Shown here: in pieces, positions 1 to 7,700 of the stretch | Numbering within the stretch: position 1 is the first letter of the stretch | Layout: every line of letters starts with the position of its first letter | From: CAYGZA01 sp964354135 | Lineage (GTDB): Bacteria > Planctomycetota > Planctomycetia > Pirellulales > Thermoguttaceae | Reading direction: 5' to 3' | DNA length: 19,741 nucleotides | Assembly: GCA_964354135.1 (NCBI GenBank) | Contig: CAYGZA010000089.1 | Coordinates: 1 to 19,741 of the forward strand | Notes under the pieces: model-generated | The model's database searches: none | What the model saw: the letters and a program-made list of their open reading frames with translations, nothing else | Told to the model about the DNA's origin: nothing | Program-made: the position numbers and the translations under genes

Positions 1-61
1 GCGGAGGATAGGGCAACGCAGGGGTGCGACCCGAGCGTCGCCTGGGACCCACGAGCTGATG

Positions 62-98
62 GGCCTGCCCCGCGTGGCGGGGCAGGCCTTGCTTTTTT
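62..98 (+). terminator. Rho-independent terminator of an unseen upstream gene
   Basis: A 12-bp perfect stem (62-73 with 77-88) closes on a 3-nt loop and is followed by TTGC and a run of six T at 93-98, so it works in the plus direction. It would end a transcript entering from the left edge. Just before it, 22-50 can fold into a second hairpin (GGGT/ACCC outside, GCGAC/GTCGC inside, with a bulge), so the sequence left of the terminator may be the end of a structured RNA or of a coding gene; I cannot decide which. Confidence 0.85.
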
Positions 99-294
99 CG
101 GCGGCATCAGCTTGCAGTTTTCCTCCTCATCAGCTTGTGGCCCAACTGCGATAAACCCAAAGCGGTGCAACAACCTTTGGAGGTTTGAAGGAAACCAACT
201 ATCCCTACGTGTTGGGGCAGCAGCCCGCCGCGGCCTGCCAGCCGCGACGGCGCCCACCCGGCACAAAATGAGTATGCGGCCTCGGACGGCCCAA

Positions 295-983
295 TTACTT
301 CGAGAGTTCGCGGGCCACGGCCACTCTTGCCCGGCTCTTGCGGTCCCGCTTTCCGCAGCTCAACCGCGCGTAGAGCTTCCGCAGCCGCAGACCCCGCGTC
401 CCCTTGGTCTTTTGCACGCCATGCACCGCCTCGATCAATGCCCAGCGGAGGATGCGGTTGCAGGCGGCGCTGCAATGCCGCGGACCCTCGTGGCCGGCCG
501 TGTCGTCACTCATCGGCGCCAGCCCGCTGTAGCTGGCCAGGTGCCGATGGCTGGGAAAACGCTCGATCTCGCCGATCTCCGCCCGGAGCACGTGGGCCAG
601 GATCAACCCGATGCCAGGAACGCTTTTCAGCAGCCGGACAATCTCGTCTTCTTCCAGGTTCTCCTCCCCAGCCGATCGGAGTCACAGCGATCGCTCTTTG
701 CCTCGTGCTTGGCCAACGCCCGGATCGCCGGAGGATGTCCCAAATGTACCGGATGACCCAACGCCTCCAGCAGGTCGGCCACCCAAGGCCAGCCAAAGGC
801 CGCCTCCACGGCCACGGGGATCTCCGGACCCAGCCGCGCAAGCCACCGCCGCATGCCTTCCTGGTCGTCGTGCTCCAAACGCGCCCGCTGGACCGCGTGG
901 ATCTCGCCTTCGGTGGAGATTTCCATTAAGCTGACCTTACTGAACTTGCGATGGATGTCCCATCCCAATGCACGGGGATTCAT
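295..983 (-). pseudogene. IS110-family transposase, internally deleted and frameshifted
   Basis: The N-terminal part, from ATG at 983, reads MNPRALGWDIHRKF and continues through AVEAAFGWPWVADLLEALGH to AKSDRCDSD, matching the DEDD/RuvC-like catalytic N-terminus of IS110 transposases (DIH, VEA, SDR.D). It runs into a stop near 627. The C-terminal part continues in another frame from about 669 to a stop at 295: EIVRLLKSVPGIG, LASYSGLAPMSDD, NRILRWALIEA, the Transposase_20 region. IS110 transposases are usually about 330-450 residues; here roughly 130-150 residues between the two domains are missing and the join is out of frame, so the gene is dead. The C-terminus also looks cut short at ELSK. 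The start at 983 is preceded by a good Shine-Dalgarno sequence (GGGAGG, minus strand). The true ends of the element could not be placed. Confidence 0.85.
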
Positions 984-984
984 G

Positions 985-1049
985 GCTACCTCCCGGGGTG
1001 AAAACTGGGTTTCATTGACAACCACCCAGTTTCGCCTCGGCGAGGTAGC
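985..1049 (-). promoter_or_regulatory. Hairpin masking the transposase ribosome binding site
   Basis: Two 26-nt arms (985-1010 and 1024-1049) are inverted repeats around a 13-nt loop. The outer 8 bp (GCTACCTC/GAGGTAGC) and inner 9 bp (AAACTGGGT/ACCCAGTTT) pair perfectly; the nine positions between them pair only partly. On the minus-strand transcript the outer stem contains the GGGAGG Shine-Dalgarno sequence just before the ATG at 983, so a transcript reading in from outside would hide the start site. This is a known protective device of several IS elements; IS110 elements also make a structured bridge RNA from noncoding DNA beside the gene, which this could be part of. Confidence 0.6.
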
Positions 1050-1056
1050 GTTTCAT

Positions 1057-1087
1057 CCCATTACACCCTATCCCCTCCCCTAACCCC
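1057..1087 (-). other. G-quadruplex motif (minus strand)
   Basis: The plus strand has C-runs at 1057-1059, 1066-1068, 1072-1075, 1077-1080 and 1084-1087, so the minus strand reads GGGG-TTA-GGGG-A-GGGG-ATA-GGG plus a further GGG. This satisfies the usual G3+N1-7 pattern with very short loops. It begins 2 nt after the stop codon of the UxaA-like gene transcribed on the same strand and lies between that gene and the IS110 remnant. Confidence 0.55.
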
Positions 1088-1089
1088 TG

Positions 1090-1488
1090 CTACATCGGCG
1101 CAACGTTGCCCACCGTATACGTGGGCAGGTAGTCGCTTCGGACGTTGTGGGTGTGGACATACTCGCCGGGTTGGATGTCGCAGGTGGCCGAGCCGATCGG
1201 GGCGCCGTATTTCACTACCTTCTCACCCGTGGCGATGGGCGCGATCGCCACCTTGTGGCCCGTGGGAATCGTCCGGGCAATGGGGACCGGCAGGCCGCCG
1301 ATCAAGACCGTCTCGCCGGCCGAAATCGTCGTGGTGACCGCGGCGACGTTGTCCACCGGCGACAACCGCAGCAGGCGGCGATCCAAGGGGTCGGGAGTCT
1401 CTTCCCCGGAACCCGTTTCCGTAAGTGGCCCGGCAGGTTTCGCCGGAAAAGACTCCCGACCCCTCTTCTCCCTCTTCATTTCAGCCAT
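1090..1488 (-). CDS. UxaA-family dehydratase small subunit (SAF domain)
   Basis: This 132-residue protein matches the N-terminal SAF domain of the UxaA/GarD family from about residue 42 onward. Recognisable parts are SPVDNVAAV, IPTGHKVAIAPI, GEKVVKYGAPIG and the end GEYVHTHNV. In two-subunit members (altronate or galactarate dehydratase types, or sulfolactate sulfo-lyase SuyA) this small subunit works with a catalytic large subunit; the exact substrate cannot be told from this domain. No large-subunit gene lies next to it here: the downstream space holds the IS110 remnant. The ATG at 1488 overlaps the stop of the metallopeptidase gene by 8 nt (ATGGCTGA), suggesting coupled translation. Residues about 9-34 are encoded by a dispersed palindromic repeat, so the natural N-terminus is probably extended; a TTG start nearer the domain is possible. 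Confidence 0.8.
   Translation of the reverse strand: MAEMKREKRGRESFPAKPAGPLTETGSGEETPDPLDRRLLRLSPVDNVAAVTTTISAGETVLIGGLPVPIARTIPTGHKVAIAPIATGEKVVKYGAPIGSATCDIQPGEYVHTHNVRSDYLPTYTVGNVAPM
1387..1463. repeat. Dispersed palindromic repeat, copy 1 (REP-like)
   Basis: The 19-nt arms at 1387-1405 and 1445-1463 are inverted repeats with one mismatch, sharing the core GGGGTCGGGAGTC. The same core arms occur at 4602-4692 around an unrelated centre. This copy lies within the UxaA-like reading frame and keeps it open. The structure resembles REP/BIME elements mobilised by REP-associated tyrosine transposases; no such transposase is in the window. Confidence 0.8.
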
Positions 1489-1927
1489 AGCCCAGCTCCT
1501 CCAATTCGTCTTCGTCCAGCCCGTGAAAGTGGGCCAGCTCGTGCAAAACGGTAATGCGGATCTCCTCTCGCAGCCGCCGCGGGTTCGTGCGCCCGAATCG
1601 GTCTCGTGCGGCGGCCAGGATCCCCATGCGGTAGATCGTCACGACCTCCGGCAGCGTCCCGGAATGCTCGACGCTCTTGTCCGGCAGGGCGACCCCGCTG
1701 AACAGGCCGCAAAGCTCCTCGGGGTCCGCGATGCCCTTCTCCTCCATGACCTTGCGGGACGGATAGTCCTCGACGTGCAAGGGGATCTTCTCCAGGAGCT
1801 CGTGTACCAAGGGCGGCATCTCGGCCAAGACGCCTTCCAACTCCCGATCAAAGCGATCCCGCGTGCGTTGGCGCAAGTCCATCGGAATGATCCGCGACGG
1901 TGAGGCCCCAAGGATGCAGGCAATCAT
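1481..1927 (-). CDS. Zincin-type metallopeptidase (PF06262-like)
   Basis: The 148-residue protein ends with the zinc-binding motif HELAHFHGLDEDEL (His129, Glu130, His133), very close to the C-terminal HExxH region of the small Zincin_1 metallopeptidases. It also has the family's middle segment PDKSVEHSGTLPEVVTIYRMGIL. These proteins are about 110-140 residues, soluble and of unknown substrate. The start is uncertain: ATG at 1927 gives a 15-residue lead, while ATG at 1882 (MDLRQRTRDRF) fits the family length better, and neither has a strong Shine-Dalgarno sequence. It heads a two-gene minus-strand unit with the UxaA-like gene, overlapping it by 8 nt; the pairing has no obvious functional logic. 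Confidence 0.85.
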   Translation of the reverse strand: MIACILGASPSRIIPMDLRQRTRDRFDRELEGVLAEMPPLVHELLEKIPLHVEDYPSRKVMEEKGIADPEELCGLFSGVALPDKSVEHSGTLPEVVTIYRMGILAAARDRFGRTNPRRLREEIRITVLHELAHFHGLDEDELEELGYG

Positions 1928-2019
1928 AGTAGGTTATTCTTCAGCACAACAGTCCCCTCGGCGCCGGTCGCCCGTGTCACCCCGTGCTTGCGTTTTGTTC
2001 GGCCGGAGCATAACCTACT
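1928..2019. repeat. 10-bp inverted repeat in the divergent intergenic region
   Basis: AGTAGGTTAT at 1928-1937 is the exact reverse complement of ATAACCTACT at 2010-2019, with 72 bp between. A second complementary pair, CAACAGT (1947-1953) and ACTGTTG (2017-2023), lies close by. The repeat sits between the divergent metallopeptidase and isomerase genes, so each gene sees the same motif in its own direction. It may be a shared operator or promoter element. Confidence 0.45.
1988..2016 (+). promoter_or_regulatory. Candidate sigma70 promoter for the isomerase gene
   Basis: TTGCGT at 1988-1993 and TAACCT at 2011-2016 are separated by 17 bp, in a suitable place about 64 bp before the ATG at 2080. 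The -10 box overlaps one arm of the 10-bp inverted repeat. The match is moderate. Confidence 0.4.
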
Positions 2020-2079
2020 GTTGCTGCCGGCCACTCTCCGTACCGGGAACCAGTTTCCGCAAACCAGAAGGAGCCTTCG

Positions 2080-2964
2080 ATGGACCATCGCGACAAAAGC
2101 CTCACCCGGCGTGCCCTTCTTAGCGGCGGCGTGCAGGCGACGGCCCTGGCGCTGGCCGCTTCCCGCCTGGGGCCCCTCTTGGCCGCCCCGCGCTCCCGGT
2201 GGTTCAAGATCGGGGCCTGCGAGTGGAACCTCGGCAAGAGCGACCCCTCGTCGTTCGAGGTGGCCAAGAAGATCGGCCTGGATGGCGTCCAAGTCGACAT
2301 GGGAAGCGCAGGCAGCGGTCTCCCTTTGCGAAAGCCGGAGGTGCAGAAGGCTTATCTGGAAGCGGCTAAGCGAACGGGGCTGGGGATCGGCTCGATCGCC
2401 CTGGGCGCCACGAACGAGGTGCCGCTGAAGAGCGACCCCCGCGCGGCCCAGTGGCTTGCCGACGCGATCGACGTCTGCAAGGCGATGGGCGTGCCGATCG
2501 TCATGCCCGCCTGCTTCGGCAACGGCGATCTCGACATGTCCAAGACCCGCGAGATCGACCACCTCGTGAAGGTGCTCAAGGACGTTTGCCCCAAGGCGGA
2601 AAAGGCCGGAGTCGTGATCGGCCTGGAAAGCTACTTAAGCGCCGAGGACTGCATGAAGATCGTGGACCGCGTCGGCTCCCCCGCAATGAAGATCTACTAC
2701 GACGTGGGCAACTCGACCGATAAGGGCCGCGACGTACACAAGGAGATCCCGCTCCTGGGCAAGCTGATCTGCGAATTCCACTTCAAGGACGCCGGCTTCA
2801 TGCTCGGCCAGGGGCGGATCGACTTTAGGAAGGTCCGCAAGGCCATCGACAAGATTGAGTACAGCGGCTGGATCCAGATCGAGGCCGCCGCCCCCCACGG
2901 CCTGGTGCAGGACTACGCGGCCCATTATCGCTATCTCCGCGGCATCTATCCCGAGCGGGGGTAA
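2080..2964 (+). CDS. Tat-exported sugar phosphate isomerase/epimerase-like TIM barrel
   Basis: The 294-residue protein starts with a twin-arginine leader: Arg10-Arg11 in LTRRALLSGG, a hydrophobic stretch (about 19-35) and an Ala-rich cleavage region near 36. It is therefore predicted to be exported folded to the periplasm. The rest is a xylose-isomerase-like TIM barrel (AP_endonuc_2 family). Likely metal ligands are Glu183 (GLESYL), Asp208 (YYDVGN), His234 (FHFKD) and Glu268 (IQIEAA). Planctomycetes encode many such proteins; the substrate is unknown. An AAGGAG at 2068-2073, 6 nt before the ATG, fixes the start. It lies ahead of an MFS sugar-acid transporter on the same strand and divergent from a UxaA-type subunit, which suggests carbohydrate use. 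Confidence 0.88.
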   Translation: MDHRDKSLTRRALLSGGVQATALALAASRLGPLLAAPRSRWFKIGACEWNLGKSDPSSFEVAKKIGLDGVQVDMGSAGSGLPLRKPEVQKAYLEAAKRTGLGIGSIALGATNEVPLKSDPRAAQWLADAIDVCKAMGVPIVMPACFGNGDLDMSKTREIDHLVKVLKDVCPKAEKAGVVIGLESYLSAEDCMKIVDRVGSPAMKIYYDVGNSTDKGRDVHKEIPLLGKLICEFHFKDAGFMLGQGRIDFRKVRKAIDKIEYSGWIQIEAAAPHGLVQDYAAHYRYLRGIYPERG

Positions 2965-3013
2965 TCGGGTAGACTCTGCTTTTTCGTCCGCGCGTAGGCG
3001 GCGGTGCCGCGAA

Positions 3014-3056
3014 GCGCAGCCCCTGTCGTGACCGACGCCGACTGCCGGGGCTGCGC
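3014..3056. promoter_or_regulatory. Stem-loop between isomerase and MFS genes
   Basis: GCGCAGCCCC (3014-3023) and GGGGCTGCGC (3047-3056) form a perfect 10-bp stem; inside the loop GTCG and CGAC (3025-3028, 3033-3036) can make a small second hairpin. No T-run follows, so it is not a classic terminator. Lying 44 nt before the MFS start codon, it could stabilise the upstream message or adjust expression of the transporter. Confidence 0.45.
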
Positions 3057-3099
3057 CCTGACCTCCATCTCTGCATCTCAGACACGAGCGAGCCGTACC

Positions 3100-4596
3100 A
3101 TGGCAGATACCGTCGCTGAGCGCGTCGCCGAGTCCGCCGCGGTCCAGAAGCCCACGCGCGTCCGCTACCTCGTGCTTCTGTTCGCGGCCACCCTGTCGAT
3201 GATCACGTACCTGGACCGGGTCTGCATCTCGTCGGGGCAAGGCGAGATGATCCGCGATCTTGGGCTGCGCCACGAAGGGGATTTCAAGTGGGTCTTGTGG
3301 GCATTCGCGTTCGCCTACTCCTTGTTTGAGGTGCCCACGGGGTGGCTGGGGGACGTCTTCGGGCCGCGGAAAACCCTGATCCGCATCGTGCTCTGGTGGT
3401 CGTTTTTTACGGCGCTGACCGGATTGATCGGCCTCCACGTGGGTGGTTACGTGCTGGGGACCGTCTGGGTCCTGGTCGTGGTGCGGTTCCTTTTCGGGAT
3501 GGGCGAGGCGGGGTCCTATCCCAACCTCACCCGGGCCTTGCACAACTGGTTCCCGTTCCGCGAGCGCGGCCTTGCGCAAGGGACGATGTGGATGTCGGGC
3601 CGGCTCATGGGCGGGCTGACGCCGATGGTCTGGGCGCTCTTGGTGACGGGGATCGCCTACGAGAGCACCAAGCTAGCCACAGGGGAAGTGCTGGTGACGA
3701 GCTGGGTGGTGCCCCCGCTGGTCCACTGGCGGGTCAGTTTCGTGATCTTCGCCGGGATCGGCGTGGTCTGGTGCATCCTCTTCGCCCGCTGGTTCCGCGA
3801 CCGGCCGGAGCAGAAGCCCTCGGTCAACGCCGCCGAGCTGGCCCTGATTCGCTCGTCCGCGTCCGAGTCCCAGGCCAGCCATGCCCGCGTCCCGTGGTCG
3901 AAGATCATCCGCAGCAGGAATCTCTGGTACCTGTGCATCATGTACTTCTGCCAGGCCTACGGCTGGTACTTCTACATCACCTATCTCCCGAAATTCCTGG
4001 AAGGGCGGTACGGGGTGGAGAAAACGGATCCCCTGGGCGCGGTCTACAAAGGCGGCCCGCTTTGGTTGGGTGCGGTCGGGTGCCTGCTGGGCGGCTTTCT
4101 GACCGACTGGTTCATCCGCCGCACGGGCAATCGCAAGGTCGGCCGGCGGCTTTTTGGGATCATCGGCCACAGCGGCTGCGTCGTCTGCTTCCTGCTCTGC
4201 CCGTTGGCGCCCACGGCTTTCTGGTTCTTCCTGGTGATATCCCTGGCGGGCTTCTCGGCCGACATCACGATGGCCTCCTCATGGTCCCTGTGCCAGGACA
4301 TCGGCCGGCGCTACGCGGCGATCGTCGCCGGGTTCATGAACATGATCGGCAACCTCGGTGGTTCCCTGGCGATTCTGGCCACCGGCTACTTGCTCGACCT
4401 GGGCGTGTTCCTGCACGCCAAGCGGTTGGGCGTGGCGAGCGACGCACTCGATGGAGCCGCGATGACCTTCGGCTTGATGACCGGCTACCAGATCAACTTC
4501 CTCATCTATGCCGCGGTCCACGTGATCGGCGTCATCTGCTGGTCGCTGGTCGATTCCACCAAGCCTGTGGCGCCCGACGAGCCCCAGGCGGCGTGA
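3100..4596 (+). CDS. MFS transporter, anion:cation symporter (ACS) type
   Basis: The 498-residue protein has about 12 hydrophobic membrane segments. Family marks are TYLDRVCIS near residue 36 (the ACS-type Asp-Arg at the end of TM1), the motif-A loop GWLGDVFGPRK at 81-91 and RFLFGMGEAGSYPNL near 129-143. This family carries organic anions such as hexuronates, galactonate or glucarate together with protons across the inner membrane; sugar acid is my best guess because of the UxaA-type gene nearby. The ATG at 3100 was chosen because the open frame upstream (from a GTG at 3004) runs through the intergenic stem-loop and does not look like protein. The ribosome binding site is weak. Two extracytoplasmic/cytoplasmic loops (about 188-205 and 330-350) are longer than usual. 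Confidence 0.9.
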   Translation: MADTVAERVAESAAVQKPTRVRYLVLLFAATLSMITYLDRVCISSGQGEMIRDLGLRHEGDFKWVLWAFAFAYSLFEVPTGWLGDVFGPRKTLIRIVLWWSFFTALTGLIGLHVGGYVLGTVWVLVVVRFLFGMGEAGSYPNLTRALHNWFPFRERGLAQGTMWMSGRLMGGLTPMVWALLVTGIAYESTKLATGEVLVTSWVVPPLVHWRVSFVIFAGIGVVWCILFARWFRDRPEQKPSVNAAELALIRSSASESQASHARVPWSKIIRSRNLWYLCIMYFCQAYGWYFYITYLPKFLEGRYGVEKTDPLGAVYKGGPLWLGAVGCLLGGFLTDWFIRRTGNRKVGRRLFGIIGHSGCVVCFLLCPLAPTAFWFFLVISLAGFSADITMASSWSLCQDIGRRYAAIVAGFMNMIGNLGGSLAILATGYLLDLGVFLHAKRLGVASDALDGAAMTFGLMTGYQINFLIYAAVHVIGVICWSLVDSTKPVAPDEPQAA

Positions 4597-4601
4597 CGAG
4601 A

Positions 4602-4692
4602 GCGAAAGGGGTCGGGAGTCCTTTTCTACGTTTGGGCGTGCAGCGATGCCGACACTGAGGCCGACGTGGAAAAGGACTCCCGACCCCTTCGC
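4602..4692. repeat. Dispersed palindromic repeat, copy 2 (REP-like)
   Basis: The arms 4606-4626 and 4669-4689 are perfect inverted repeats of 21 nt, and extend inward to 4631/4664 with one G-T pair. Their outer part is the same GGGGTCGGGAGTC core as at 1387-1463. The element lies exactly between the convergent MFS and large membrane-protein genes, where its hairpin could also act as a two-way transcription end. Confidence 0.88.
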
Positions 4693-4701
4693 CTTATCCG
4701 C

Positions 4702-7700
4702 TCATGGCACCGGCAGAATGCGCACTTCGGCCAGAAGGTCCTCGCGCACTCCGCGGCCGGCCTGGCCTTGTTCCCACACGTCGACCCACTGCTGCCAGGG
4801 GACCTGGGCCTCGGCAAAGACAATCCGCGATCGATCCAGCGTGGGCATGGAAGGCGATGGGGCCCCGTCGCACTCGGGCGGGATGCGCGGAGCCTCGCCG
4901 CGGAGGTTGTAGCGGTCCACCGCGCCGTCCAAACCTCCCGGCCACACGACCAGCCAACCGTTTTGCAGATCGTAGGCCGGCGGAGGCGCGGGCAGCTCGC
5001 GCTCGATCTGCTGGCGGACCAGCTCCACGCCGGCCCGCTTGTAGAGCCCGATCATGGCGGTCCGAACCACGCGGAGTTGCTCCGGGCGGAGCTGCCCCAG
5101 CCAGCCCGGCTCCAGAACTCCGGCCACGAGCCATCCGGACTGAAGTTCGAGGGCGATCCATAGGCCGGCGTCCGACACTCCCGGGCAGCCGAGGGCCAGC
5201 TTGACGCGGTTGGTGCTGACCTGGATCTCTTCCAGCGAGATGGGGCCCGATTGCCACGCCCGGCTCTCGCGGAAGAGGGCCAAGAACTCCCGGTCCACGA
5301 ACCGGCGGATCGACAGCTCGACTTGCTGGAGGGCGTGGAGGTGCTTGCGGACGGGCTTCCAGTTTCCGTGGGCAAAGGCCTTCCGCAGGGCGCGGCGGAG
5401 CTTTGCATAGCGTTTGGGAAGGGTGCCCGAGTAGAATCCCGGCTTCAACAGCCGGAGCATGCTCTCCCCGTGCCGGCCCACGACGACCCGCCTCAGCCTC
5501 GCGGGCCGATTCGCCGCATAGAGCCGCCAGTTCTCCTTCAGCTCCCACACGAGGAATCCGAAAATGCCGGGGATCGCCCAGATGATCGACGCCACCGCGG
5601 TCACGGCAGCCGCACGGTCGATCGCCAGCGAGGGATTGTCCATCCTGACGGCGAGACTTGCCATCGTCAGCTCGAGCTGCTTGCCCAGGAAGGGGATGAG
5701 CGGCAAGAGCAGTTTGTGCGAGACGGTGACGACGGGGAAGTGCTTGATCGGGTTGATCTGCGGCTCGATGAGCACGTTGATGCCGAACCGGACGATGTAG
5801 GTCACGTAGAACCACACGACCCCCAGGACACTCTTCCCCAGGAGGGTCAGCCGGCTCTGTCCGCTCTTGAAGCGGAGCCATTCGTCGACCTCGTACAGCA
5901 GGCGCTCGGTGACCTGCACGAACCCCTTGAAAATGTCCATCACAAGCCAGAACAACCCGGCGAGGATGCGGCTGCCGAACCACCGCCAGGCGTGCGAGAG
6001 CCAGTCGGTACACACCTCTTCGAACTCGCGTCCCAGACGGGAGTTCAAGAGCAGGTTCATCCCCAGGAAGATCGCTGAGGCGGTCTCCAGCGAGGCCTGC
6101 CACCCGGTGGGCCTCCGCGGCAGCGCCGCCCAGGTAAGCCCGGTGAAAACGAGCGGTTTGAAGAGGAACTGCGCCGCCAGCACAAAGAGACGACTGTGAA
6201 AAATCAGTTGCACCGGCGGCAGCGCGGCGATCCACCGCGCCGACGCGACGGTCGCGTCGCGAACGGCGTGGTACCCGGTCTTGAGCAGCCGGCCGGTCGC
6301 AGCGCGGAAGCCGGCGAAATTGACCAGCCCCAGAAGGAACAACCCGAGCAGGAACACCAACGAGAGCATCCCGCCGTGCGAGATTCCCACGCGACCGGTC
6401 CCGGGAAACATGTGTACCAGGTGCTCAAGCCCCGCCAGCGCCAAGTACGCCCCGCCGAAGGGCACGGCCACAAAGCGCGTGAGAAACCTGCCGGTGCGCG
6501 TCCCGAAGGCCATGCTGCTGAGCTGCTGCATCCAGCGGAGATAAAACTCCGCCCGGCCGTAGACCCCGTCCAACGAGACCGCCAGCCGCCGGTCGGCCCG
6601 CAACAGGGGGTCGCCGCGGAGGAAATCGCCGGCCCCTGCAATGTCGGGCAGCTTCAGATCGTTCCGCGAGAGCGCATCGCGCAGGTCGCCGACGGTGACG
6701 AAGCCGCGATCTACGACCCGGTCCAGCAGCTCCTCGGCGACCTTCTTGGCGGCGATCCTCTCCGGCAAGTTCTTGGCAAGCAGGCCGACTTCCTCGAGCG
6801 TTTTGGCGATCCGCGGGCGAAAGTGGTTGCGCAATCGCTCCTCGGTCCGCTCCGTGGCGGCGCGGAGGATCGTCGAGAGCTGGTGGCGTTGGGGGTCGGG
6901 AAGCCCCACCTGCGTCAGTTTCACGGCCGCGGCGCGGAGATGCTTGCACATGAGCACGTCCCGCTGGCTCGGCAGCGGCCGCTTGATGGGCCGTCTCCCC
7001 AGCGACAGCGCCCACTCGACCACGTCGACCGTGAAGATCTCGCGCTCCTGGTCCACGCAGACTTTCTGCAGGTCATAGAGGAGTCGGGCTTCGGCCGTCC
7101 AGATCCCGCGCGGGGCCTGCACCGCCAGGGCCAAGAGCAGCTCCTGCCAGGGCTGCGGGTCGGCGTCGTCGATCTCCAGGGCGGCCAGAAGCCGCTGCAC
7201 CAGGCGGTCGACGTCGGCCTTCAACCCCGCCCGCGCCTCGTCTGCCAGCTCCGGCGAGGCAAAGCGCTCGCCGCGGGCCCTCCAGATCGCCGAGCGGACC
7301 ACGTTGCCCGCCGCTGCCGCCTTCTCGGCCCGGCGCACGCAGTGACGGTACTTCTTCGCCGACGGCCGCTCGACCGGCGGGGGACAACTTGCGTCTCTCG
7401 CCCGGGACTCTTCGGACCACTCCTCGATTTCCAGCGGCGTGAAGCGCTCCGGCGGGTCCGGGGCTCCCACGGGTCGCGTCGCCCGGAACAGGCCCTCCGC
7501 GTCCAAGTCCCGCGAGAGGACTTCCTCTACCGACCCCACGTTCTCCATCGCCGGAAAATAGTGGGGCAAGAGCCCCAGCCCGAAGTACCTCAGCTCGAAG
7601 TAGACCGCGGCGAACTCCACGTAAGCCGAAAGGTCGTCCCGCGGCGGGAGGAGCAGGTCCTCGCGCTGCAACACCGCCCGGATCTCGTCGAAGACGGCCG

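Noticed and set aside
112..934. Plus-strand open frames over the IS110 remnant
   Set aside because: They are antisense to clear transposase sequence and show only Pro/Arg/Gly-rich compositional coding.
3004..3099. MFS transporter start at GTG 3004
   Set aside because: The added sequence runs through the intergenic stem-loop and is not typical of the family's short cytoplasmic N-terminus.
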